A stretch of 11,518 bases of DNA from Candidatus Sumerlaeota bacterium (GTDB taxonomy: Bacteria; Sumerlaeota; Sumerlaeia; JAFGJS01): contig JAFGJS010000055.1 of the NCBI GenBank assembly GCA_016928995.1, positions 1 to 11,518 of the forward strand, written 5' to 3'. Position numbers and translations under genes: made by a program. Positions 1 to 5,516 of this stretch are shown piece after piece (positions within the stretch are counted from its first letter, which is position 1; each line of letters opens with the position of its first letter). Under the pieces are notes generated by a model. The model was not told where the DNA came from and made no database searches. It saw nothing but the letters and a program-made list of their open reading frames with translations.

Positions 1-209
1 AAAACGTTAAAAAACTGCGATTCCGGAGGCAAGAAAAACCACCTTAAAAAATCGATTTTTTGTCTAGACAGAGGGGACAAGCTCAGATCACTCAATTTTG
101 TTTTCAGGCTATCGGGTAGATTCTTGGGGGTTCCCCAGAACTTGCCCATATCATCGCCTTGCAGATCGATAAACACGGATTGATTTTCAATGATTAATTC
201 TGCGCACAT
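1..209 (-). CDS. Partial hypothetical protein (N-terminal 69 codons)
   Basis: An open frame begins at ATG (209-207 on the minus strand) and stays open to base 1, so the gene continues outside the window. The peptide starts MCAELIIENQSVFIDLQGDD and later has an aromatic stretch, FLRWFFLPPESQFF. It shows no signal peptide and no motif I recognise, so no function is assigned. Support for a real gene: AAGG lies 7 bases upstream of the ATG, a promoter-like TTGACA/TATTAT pair lies about 55-80 bases upstream, and 69 codons are read without a stop in AT-rich DNA where chance stops are frequent. The DNA is clearly richer in A and T than maf next door, which may mean a different origin. The 97-base gap from the maf stop and the private promoter suggest separate transcription. 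The full length cannot be known here. Confidence 0.6.
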   Translation of the reverse strand, partial: MCAELIIENQSVFIDLQGDDMGKFWGTPKNLPDSLKTKLSDLSLSPLSRQKIDFLRWFFLPPESQFFNV

Positions 210-261
210 TTTCACGCCTTAATTAAGATATCCTCGGACAATCTGATTTCTCTTTGGAAAA

Positions 262-288
262 ATAATATAAATTATAATTTGATGTCAA
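262..288 (-). promoter_or_regulatory. Sigma-70-like promoter for the partial minus-strand gene
   Basis: Read on the minus strand, a perfect TTGACA (288-283) is followed after 15 bases by TATTAT (267-262), five of six matches to TATAAT. The spacer is AT-rich and itself contains TATAAT, so the exact -10 is uncertain and 15 bases is shorter than the usual 17. It lies between the maf stop and the ATG at 209, in the right orientation for that gene. Confidence 0.4.
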
Positions 289-305
289 AGTAAATGGCGG
301 CGGAA

Positions 306-932
306 TCAACGGAATGGATCCGGGGGTTGGGGGAGGGCGGGGAGGTGGAGGTTGATGGTTTGTTGTAGCAATTTCTTTAAGAGGTGAATGGGGAGGCCCA
401 TGACGTTGAAGAAGTCGCCGTTCACGGCGGCGATATAACTCGCGCCGATGCCTTGGATGCCGTAAGCGCCGGCTTTGTCCAACGGTTCGCCGGTCTCCAC
501 GTAATCCCGAATCTGGTTGGGCGTCATGGGATGGAAACGCACTTCGGCGGTTTCATGGGCCGAGACGCATTCGTCCGGGGACGGCGCAAGGGCGAGGCCG
601 GTGGTGACGCGATGCACGCGGCCTTGCAGGCGTTGCAGCATCTCGCGCGCCTCGGCAGGATCGCGGGGCTTGAGCAGCAGGCGACCGTCGATATGCACGA
701 CGGTGTCGGCGGCGATGACGAGACGGCGGCGCTGATTTTCAGCCGCCAGGGCGTTGGCCACGTCGAGCGCTTTGCCGCGCGCGGCGAGGGCGGAGAACTC
801 CTGCGGAGTCGGCGCACTCACGATCGATTCATCAAAAAGGCTGGGGCGGACGATGAAGTCCAGCCCCAGCCGTTGCATGATTTCCGCGCGGCGCGGCGAT
901 TGCGACGCCAGCACGATTCGCCAGTCGTTCAT
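306..932 (-). CDS. maf: Maf family nucleoside triphosphate pyrophosphatase (YhdE-like, dTTP/UTP type)
   Basis: A 208-residue cytoplasmic protein of the usual Maf length. Family knowledge: Maf proteins hydrolyse (d)NTPs, including modified nucleotides, to the monophosphate and pyrophosphate, and have been linked to septum inhibition. The hallmarks are all visible: IVLASQSPRR at residues 6-15, AADTVV at 74-79 with the catalytic-type Asp at 76, LLKP at 86-89, HRVTTG at 107-112, and GEPLDKAGAYGIQG at 148-161. That last motif is typical of the YhdE (dTTP/UTP) subfamily rather than the YceF (m7GTP) subfamily. The conserved block near the N terminus fixes the start at 932, yet no good Shine-Dalgarno precedes it. 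An REP-like palindrome begins 8 bases upstream instead. The C-terminal tail (LPALPQPPDPFR) is proline-rich, extends past the conserved fold, and is encoded by a G-rich/C-rich tract. Confidence 0.95.
   Translation of the reverse strand: MNDWRIVLASQSPRRAEIMQRLGLDFIVRPSLFDESIVSAPTPQEFSALAARGKALDVANALAAENQRRRLVIAADTVVHIDGRLLLKPRDPAEAREMLQRLQGRVHRVTTGLALAPSPDECVSAHETAEVRFHPMTPNQIRDYVETGEPLDKAGAYGIQGIGASYIAAVNGDFFNVMGLPIHLLKKLLQQTINLHLPALPQPPDPFR
322..342 (+). other. Potential G-quadruplex tract at the 3' end of maf
   Basis: The plus strand has four G-runs of 5, 5, 3 and 4 bases separated by TT, A and C, which fits the G3+N1-7 quadruplex rule. It overlaps the last codons of maf. The G-rich strand is the template strand of maf, so the mRNA itself is C-rich. 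Formation in the cell is not shown. Confidence 0.5.
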
Positions 933-940
933 ATTTTGCC

Positions 941-1010
941 GTAGTGTGGGCCTTGGCCCACCATTTCTTTTTTTTCATTCAAACCGGCGGTGGGCCAAGG
1001 CCCACCCTAC
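941..1010. repeat. Inverted pair of REP-like palindromes between the lipoprotein gene and maf
   Basis: Bases 941-962 and 989-1010 are reverse complements over 22 bp with one mismatch. Each arm contains its own near-palindrome, GGGCCTTGGCCC on the left and GGGCCAAGGCCC on the right, so either arm can fold alone or the two can pair across a 26-base AT-rich loop. This is the layout of paired REP elements (BIME-like). GTAGGGTGGGCC-type extragenic palindromes recur, from memory, in many environmental bacteria. Eight Ts (968-975) follow the left arm, so it could also end plus-strand transcription, although no plus-strand gene lies to its left. The element fills most of the 84-base gap. Confidence 0.8.
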
Positions 1011-1016
1011 ATGAGC

Positions 1017-1850
1017 TTAGCGGCGCATGGCCTTGACCATCGCCTTGACCTGCTTGCTGTCGAGCCGCTTGGTCACTTCGGCCTCGCCGGTCGCCGGATT
1101 ATAGTTCCGGTCCAGCGTCTGCGCGAAGCGGAGCGTGCCTTGTGTGCGGCTCAGGATGCGGTCGTAATCCAATTCAAAATTCGTCACGCTTGTTTCGCTC
1201 TGCACGTAGGAACCGTAGATCGTCTCGACCAATTTGCGATTGGCGTCCATCTCCGCCGCGCGCAAGGCCATCGCCTTGGCCTGCGGATCAGAGACGGCGA
1301 CGCCGGCCGATCGCGTCGTGCGTGGCGGCGGCGGAGGTTGGATCACTCCGCCAAGCGGCGAAAGGCCGACTTCGATCACGACAGTGTAAGTGCCGTCGGA
1401 GCTTTCATCCTCATCGACAATCTGCGCTCCCCGCACCAAGCCGTCCACGCGGCTGCGAATGACATCGCTTTCGGTCATGAAGTCGCGCACGGTGGTTTGG
1501 GAGCTGATTGAAACGCCTTTGATTTGCTCCAGTAAATTACGCCGGGCGTCCGTAACCGCGGCGCGCTTGGCCATTTGCCGGGCCTGCGCCGGGCGCATGT
1601 TCGGCGGCGGAGCGCCGTTGCCTTCCGCCCGCACGGTTTGATCGGCCCAGCCCAGATCCATCGGCGGCGGCGGAGCAGGCTCCGGCGCGCTGATCACGGC
1701 CGACGGCCGTCCTACGCCCGTGCCGATGACGGTGACCGCGGGATAGGTTTTGCAGGCGGTCGCTCCCGCCCAGACGCCCAATAACGCCAACATCAAAACA
1801 AGCCGTGTGACGGCGGAATTCTTCCATACAGACTGCATCGTGATTTTCAT
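1017..1850 (-). CDS. LPP20-like lipoprotein with two tandem LPP20-type units
   Basis: A 277-residue exported protein. Residues 1-33 form a signal peptide: basic start, hydrophobic LVLMLALLGVWAGATAC, and a lipobox-like ATAC with Cys33 as the likely lipidated residue. The -3 position is Ala, so the lipobox is not ideal. A Pro-rich linker (about 56-64) leads to unit one (about 90-165: ARQMAKRAAVTDARRNLLEQ, then TTVRDFMTESD and a TYTVVIEV strand). A PPPPP linker (172-176) leads to unit two (about 191-265: AKAMALRAAEMDANRKLVET, then TSVTNFELDYDRI). The first unit matches the pattern I know for LPP20-family lipoproteins, whose general function is poorly defined; some members sit near flagellar or envelope genes. 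An upstream in-frame ATG at 1889 would give 13 extra residues. The start at 1850 is preferred because GAGGTG lies 8 bases before it and the signal peptide then begins MKITMQ. Confidence 0.82.
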   Translation of the reverse strand: MKITMQSVWKNSAVTRLVLMLALLGVWAGATACKTYPAVTVIGTGVGRPSAVISAPEPAPPPPMDLGWADQTVRAEGNGAPPPNMRPAQARQMAKRAAVTDARRNLLEQIKGVSISSQTTVRDFMTESDVIRSRVDGLVRGAQIVDEDESSDGTYTVVIEVGLSPLGGVIQPPPPPRTTRSAGVAVSDPQAKAMALRAAEMDANRKLVETIYGSYVQSETSVTNFELDYDRILSRTQGTLRFAQTLDRNYNPATGEAEVTKRLDSKQVKAMVKAMRR

Positions 1851-1858
1851 GGGTGATT

Positions 1859-1864
1859 CACCTC
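1859..1864 (-). promoter_or_regulatory. Ribosome binding site that decides the lipoprotein start
   Basis: GAGGTG on the minus strand ends 8 bases before the ATG at 1850. The alternative ATG at 1889 lies upstream of this site and has no comparable signal. Confidence 0.75.
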
Positions 1865-2195
1865 GTCTTGTGGTATGCCAAATAAGCATCCTGCGAATGC
1901 GTATTCAATCAGCTGCGGCCATCCAGATTCAACTGATTTTTCCACGGGATTTTTGGCTTTGATATTATGACTCCATGGTTCAGCGATGTTTCATGGATTT
2001 TAGTGTTTTTTCCGTCATACCGCAGAAGATAGTGTGATTGAGCAACTCCGGTTTGCTCAGAAAGCCAATCTTTCCGTTCTGAATGGCAGTCCTGTCTAAA
2101 AATTACAGCATGTTTTATTAATGCAACATCAAAAATGTCAGCGTGATGCGCAAAAAGGTATGATTTTGGGAAACTTTATAAAAATCGATTTCCCG

Positions 2196-2220
2196 CACGG
2201 AGACACGGAGTGCACGGAGA
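2196..2220 (+). repeat. Threefold CACGGAG periodic repeat
   Basis: CACGGAG occurs at 2196, 2204 and 2213, giving units CACGGAGA, CACGGAGTG and CACGGAGA with an 8-9-base period. Similar phrases are familiar from intergenic DNA of many environmental bacteria, but I know of no named family. Confidence 0.75.
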
Positions 2221-2257
2221 CCTAATCTATTGTATTTAAAGTAGATACATGTTTGGT

Positions 2258-2285
2258 TCTCTGCGTCCTTGCGCCTTTGCGTTGA
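2258..2285 (+). repeat. Threefold TGCG octamer repeat
   Basis: Units TGCGTCCT (2262), TGCGCCTT (2270) and TGCGTTGA (2278) keep an exact 8-base period, preceded by TCTC. The start of each unit is conserved and the rest is degenerate. Confidence 0.7.
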
Positions 2286-2310
2286 ATTTTATTGGGTTTC
2301 TTTGAGTAAG

Positions 2311-2328
2311 ATCTGCGCAATCTGCGTG
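2311..2328 (+). repeat. Twofold ATCTGCG nonamer repeat
   Basis: ATCTGCGCA (2311-2319) is followed directly by ATCTGCGTG (2320-2328), with a 9-base period and seven identical leading bases. Alone it could be chance. It is listed because it lies within 135 bases of two similar elements. Confidence 0.55.
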
Positions 2329-2388
2329 ACAAATAGACCGGAAAACGATTATTGTTTGCATCATTTAATGACCATAAGGGGGATCTCA

Positions 2389-3594
2389 ATGTATCGATAT
2401 CATTTTGTGGCGGCAGTCGTCATCGCGTTCTTTTCAATATTAAACCATGATGGCCAGGCGGCGGACTGGCCGAGCTGGCGCGGTCCGAACCTGGACGGCA
2501 TCTCCACGGAGACGGGTTTGATCGACGGCTGGGGCAATGAAGGGCCGAAGGTTCTCTGGAAAGCGGAAATCGGCATTGGATTCTCGTCGTTCGCCACAGC
2601 CGATGGCAAGGTGCTCGCCATCGGCAATAAAAACAATCAGGACACGGTGTATTGCTTTCAGGCCGCCGATGGAACCGAGGTGTGGAAATACACGTATGAT
2701 GCGCCGCTGAATCCGAAGTATTACGAGGGCGGACCGGGCAGTACGCCGTCCATCGACGACGGCCAGGTGTATGTCATCAGCAAGGTCGGCCACGTGACCT
2801 GTCTGAATTTCAGCGACGGCGCCGTTATCTGGCAAAAGCATCTGATTAACGACTTCGGCGCGAAGATGCCCACGTGGGGTTTCGCCGGTTCGCCGCTGAT
2901 TCTGGGCGACGAGCTGCTCATCGACGCCGGCGTCATACTGTCGCTGGATAAAACGACGGGCGCCGTGAACTGGAAGACGCAGGATTACGGCTCGGCGTAC
3001 TCGACCGTTGTGCCGTGCGAAATGGACGGCAGGGAAATGCTGGTCTGTTTTCCTAAATCCGGACTTGTACTGCTTGACCGCGCTGGCAAGGAGCTCGCCA
3101 AACTGCCCTGGGATACCAAGCATGGCGTGAACGATACGACGCCGCTCGTGAGGGGAAACGGCATCTATATCATCACGGGCTACAAAAAAGGCGAAGGTTT
3201 GGCGCAATTCAAGGATGGCGCGCTGACCTTGAAGTGGTCGCGCGCGACGCCGCATGGCACGGCGCAGATGAGCAACTCGGTGTATTATGAAGGTCATATC
3301 TACGGTTTCAACGGCGATCAGCTGCGTTGTCTGGACTCGAAGACGATGAAGCCGGCATGGAGCAACGGCAGCTTCGGCATGGGGACGATGCTGCTTGCGG
3401 ACGGCAAACAGATCATCCTGTCGGACAAAGGCGAACTGGCGCTGGCCAAACTGCAGAGCGATTCCTATCAGGAATTGGCGCGGCATAAAATGCTGGACGA
3501 CAAATGCTGGACCGTGCCCGTGCTCAGCGACGGACGGTTGTTCATTCGCTCCACGCAGGGCCACATGCTCTGTGTGGATCTGCGCAAGCAATAG
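2389..3594 (+). CDS. Secreted PQQ-like beta-propeller protein (BamB-like fold)
   Basis: A 401-residue exported protein. Residues 1-25 form a signal peptide (MYRYHF, hydrophobic VAAVVIAFFSIL, cleavage likely after GQAA). The mature part opens with DWPSWRGPNLDGIS, a start typical of secreted propellers in Planctomycetes-like bacteria. It then shows repeated blades with the PQQ/WD-like pattern of a D-G or T-G turn followed by W, for example AADGTEVWKY, FSDGAVIWQK and KTTGAVNWKT. Later blades are more divergent (SKTMKPAWSN). The family fold is a scaffold or binding propeller; I see no evidence for PQQ cofactor binding or dehydrogenase activity. The frame is open upstream to 2269, but the ATG at 2389 is chosen because AAGGGGG precedes it by about 7 bases and the signal peptide begins there. 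It is the same size class as the propeller encoded at 4338-5516. The substrate is unknown. Confidence 0.85.
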   Translation: MYRYHFVAAVVIAFFSILNHDGQAADWPSWRGPNLDGISTETGLIDGWGNEGPKVLWKAEIGIGFSSFATADGKVLAIGNKNNQDTVYCFQAADGTEVWKYTYDAPLNPKYYEGGPGSTPSIDDGQVYVISKVGHVTCLNFSDGAVIWQKHLINDFGAKMPTWGFAGSPLILGDELLIDAGVILSLDKTTGAVNWKTQDYGSAYSTVVPCEMDGREMLVCFPKSGLVLLDRAGKELAKLPWDTKHGVNDTTPLVRGNGIYIITGYKKGEGLAQFKDGALTLKWSRATPHGTAQMSNSVYYEGHIYGFNGDQLRCLDSKTMKPAWSNGSFGMGTMLLADGKQIILSDKGELALAKLQSDSYQELARHKMLDDKCWTVPVLSDGRLFIRSTQGHMLCVDLRKQ

Positions 3595-3615
3595 CGTACT
3601 GAAACTTTTTTGTTT

Positions 3616-3656
3616 ATTGTGCAATTCACAATTGCCATTGCGTATTGAGAATAGTG
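3616..3656 (+). repeat. Degenerate heptamer repeat upstream of the pilin-like gene
   Basis: From 3622 the sequence parses as CAATTCA, CAATTGC, CATTGCG, TATTGAG and AATAGTG, a drifting 7-base period. Two overlapping short palindromes lie at its left end: ATTGTG/CACAAT (3616-3621 and 3627-3632) and GCAATT/AATTGC (3621-3626 and 3630-3635). These could equally be an operator for the downstream operon. The 122-base gap holds no clear terminator for the upstream gene. Confidence 0.55.
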
Positions 3657-3716
3657 AAGAATCATGTTTTGTCTTTTCGAAACACACACTCAAATCACTG
3701 AAGGATGACTGTATTG

Positions 3717-4304
3717 ATGCGCGACAAAAACGGTTTCACACTAATCGAATTGCTGATCGTGGTCTTGATCATCGCAATCCTGGCGGCGATCGCCGTCCCC
3801 AATTTTCTGGAGTTCCAGACGCGAGCCAAAGTCTCACGAGTCAAGGCGGATATGCGCTCGATGGCCACGGCGATCGAAGCCTACGCCGCCGATTACGGCC
3901 CTTATCCCCCGGATGGGGATGATTTTCAAACCCCCGCGTCATTTGACGCGAAAATCCGGCTGCAACTCATCACGACTCCGATCGCGTATATCTCCACGCT
4001 GCCGGAAGATGCTTTCCACACGGAATATGTCGATTTAGGGCCTTACGTGAACGTCCTGTTCACGACTCCAGCGCCGTACACGTTTATCTATAACACATTC
4101 GGCAATTATGACGGATCCGTCTACAACCCGATGTTGCCTGTGCCTCCGGCGAACGGCGGCAATCCGGACAATTGGTCTTTATCATCGCTGGGGCCGAACC
4201 AACAGTTCGACTCGCTCCTCGGCCGCATCCATTATGATCCCACCAATGGCACGATTTCGGCGGGAGACATTCACCAATCGGGCGGAAGCAAGGTGGATCT
4301 CTAA
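3717..4304 (+). CDS. Prepilin-type protein (type IV pilin / type II secretion major pseudopilin-like)
   Basis: A 195-residue protein with a class III signal: MRDKNG followed by FTLIELLIVVLIIAILAA. Prepilin peptidase would cut after Gly6 and methylate Phe7. Glu at mature position 5, needed for assembly in this family, is present. The hydrophobic helix is followed by a typical pilin stretch (PNFLEFQTRAKVSRVKADMR) and a globular domain ending in YDPTNGTISAGDIHQSGG, a tail seen in pilin-like proteins of PVC and candidate phyla. No other pilus or secretion gene is in the window, so filament partners must lie elsewhere. An in-frame ATG at 3705 gives four extra residues, but AAGGA overlaps it. From the ATG at 3717 the spacing is 11 bases and the leader has normal length; TTG at 3714 is also possible. 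It is the likely first gene of the operon through 10827. Confidence 0.88.
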   Translation: MRDKNGFTLIELLIVVLIIAILAAIAVPNFLEFQTRAKVSRVKADMRSMATAIEAYAADYGPYPPDGDDFQTPASFDAKIRLQLITTPIAYISTLPEDAFHTEYVDLGPYVNVLFTTPAPYTFIYNTFGNYDGSVYNPMLPVPPANGGNPDNWSLSSLGPNQQFDSLLGRIHYDPTNGTISAGDIHQSGGSKVDL

Positions 4305-4337
4305 TTGTTGAAAAACATTGGAGTCTCATCAAAAACG

Positions 4338-5516
4338 ATGCGCTATTATTCTCTGAATCAGAGCTATCGCCCTGGCAAGCTCGCTTGTCTCTTTGGGGCG
4401 GCGCTATTCCTTTGCGCCACGGCGTCGTTGAGCCGTCCAGAAACGGAATGGCCGGTCTATCGCGGCGATATGCAGCTGCGCGGCGTCGCGCAGGGCGAAC
4501 TCTCCAGCCAATTGGAATTGAAGTGGCGTTATAAAACCGAAGGTCCGATTTATTCTTCGCCGGTTCTGAGCGACGGCCGGGTTTATTTCGGCTCCGACGA
4601 CAAGCTGCTGCGCTGCCTGAATGCGAACGACGGAACGCTGATTTGGGAGACCGCCACATCAAGCAGCCTTGCCGCGCCGCCGTTGATCGCGGACGGCTCC
4701 GTGTTTATTGGCTCCGCAGAGGGCGTGATGCATGCCTTTGACGCAGCGACGGGCGAGCTGCAATGGCGTCATACGGCCCAGGATAAGATCCAAGGTTCGG
4801 CGAATTTCGTACCGGATCAGGGGGCGGACAAACCGGCTTGTCTGATCTTCGGCTCCTACGATATGCGCTTGTACGGTTTAGACCCGCGCACCGGAACGCA
4901 ACGCTGGTCATATGAAACGGATAATTTCATCAACGGTTCGCCGGCTGTCATCGATCGCCGCGCGGTCTTTGGCGGCTGCGATGCCTTCCTGCATGTGGTG
5001 GATGTGGATACTGGCACGTCCGTCGCACAGATTGAAATCGGCGACTATATCGCGGCCTCCGCAGCGCTGGACAGCGGCCATGCGTTCCTGGGGCATTATG
5101 GCAATGAAGTTGTCTGTATCGACCTGGAGACCGGCAAGCTTCAGTGGCGCTACCAGGACCGGCCCTACGCCTTTTTCTCTTCGCCCGCCGTCAATGCGGA
5201 TTCCGTCGTGATCGGTTGCCGCGACAAGCGCGTGCATTGCATCGACCGCGCGACGGGCGAGGCGCGCTGGCAATTCGCCACGCGCGGAAGGGTGGACAGC
5301 TCGACGGTGATCTGCGGCGACAAGGTCGTGGCGTGCTCCGAGGACGGCCGTGTATACGTGATTGCGCTGGAAAACGGACGAAGCCTGTGGTCTTATGAAA
5401 TCGGCGAGGCGATCAGCGGCTCTCCGGCAATCGTGGACGGCCGCGTCTACATCGGCTCGGAAGGCGGCGCGATGTATTGCTTCGGACCGGCGACGGAAGG
5501 GCCGCAAGAACCATGA
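4338..5516 (+). CDS. Exported eight-bladed PQQ-like beta-propeller protein
   Basis: About 392 residues. After a basic N-terminal segment and the hydrophobic stretch LACLFGAALFLCATA comes WPVYRGD, then eight regular blades, each of the form xWRYxTxxxIxSSPVxxDGRVYxGSxDxxLxCxDxxTG. Examples of the turns are ANDGTLIWE, AATGELQWR, PRTGTQRWS, LETGKLQWR, RATGEARWQ and ENGRSLWS. The repeats close the ring at SGSPAIVDGRVYIGS near the C terminus. Such propellers include BamB and many secreted scaffold proteins; no catalytic site is evident. The start is unclear. TTG at 4305 directly abuts the pilin stop and has AGGTGG 8 bases before it, which suggests translational coupling and 11 extra residues. ATG at 4338 gives a more normal signal peptide but has only a distant GGAG. 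The 3' end overlaps the glycosyltransferase start by 4 bases (ATGA). Confidence 0.85.
   Translation: MRYYSLNQSYRPGKLACLFGAALFLCATASLSRPETEWPVYRGDMQLRGVAQGELSSQLELKWRYKTEGPIYSSPVLSDGRVYFGSDDKLLRCLNANDGTLIWETATSSSLAAPPLIADGSVFIGSAEGVMHAFDAATGELQWRHTAQDKIQGSANFVPDQGADKPACLIFGSYDMRLYGLDPRTGTQRWSYETDNFINGSPAVIDRRAVFGGCDAFLHVVDVDTGTSVAQIEIGDYIAASAALDSGHAFLGHYGNEVVCIDLETGKLQWRYQDRPYAFFSSPAVNADSVVIGCRDKRVHCIDRATGEARWQFATRGRVDSSTVICGDKVVACSEDGRVYVIALENGRSLWSYEIGEAISGSPAIVDGRVYIGSEGGAMYCFGPATEGPQEP

Larger units (their letters stand above)
1851..2388. other. Divergent intergenic region without a convincing gene
   Basis: This 538-base AT-rich gap separates the leftward lipoprotein gene from the rightward beta-propeller gene, so it must hold promoters for both, though no convincing -35/-10 pair stands out. 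Visible structure: an imperfect palindrome GAATGCGTATTC near 1895; a hairpin with 7-bp arms TGAGCAA/TTGCTCA (2039-2045 and 2053-2059, loop CTCCGGT); and three short periodic repeats at 2196-2328, listed separately. A reading frame runs into the propeller gene from 2269, but this upstream part reads through repeat DNA and is probably not translated. Confidence 0.6.

Noticed and set aside
46-61. 16-bp perfect palindrome AAAAAATCGATTTTTT
   Set aside because: It lies inside the open frame of the partial left-edge gene and is simple A/T runs around a TCGA core, so chance in AT-rich coding DNA is sufficient. It is too short of GC pairs to be a terminator.
384-944. Plus-strand 186-codon frame opposite maf
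   Set aside because: It is antisense to a protein with all Maf motifs and has no recognisable domain. In this GC-rich DNA, open frames opposite real genes are common.
2039-2059. TGAGCAA/TTGCTCA hairpin as a terminator or riboswitch part
   Set aside because: The arms are 7 bp with no T-run and no gene ends nearby. It could be an operator half-site pair, but nothing supports a specific call.
2269-2388. 40-codon N-terminal extension of the first propeller
   Set aside because: It would place the signal peptide internally and would translate periodic repeat DNA. A good ribosome site precedes the ATG at 2389.
2440-3693. 417-codon minus-strand frame opposite the first propeller
   Set aside because: Same reason: low-information Arg/His-rich product antisense to a gene with signal peptide, ribosome site and blade repeats.
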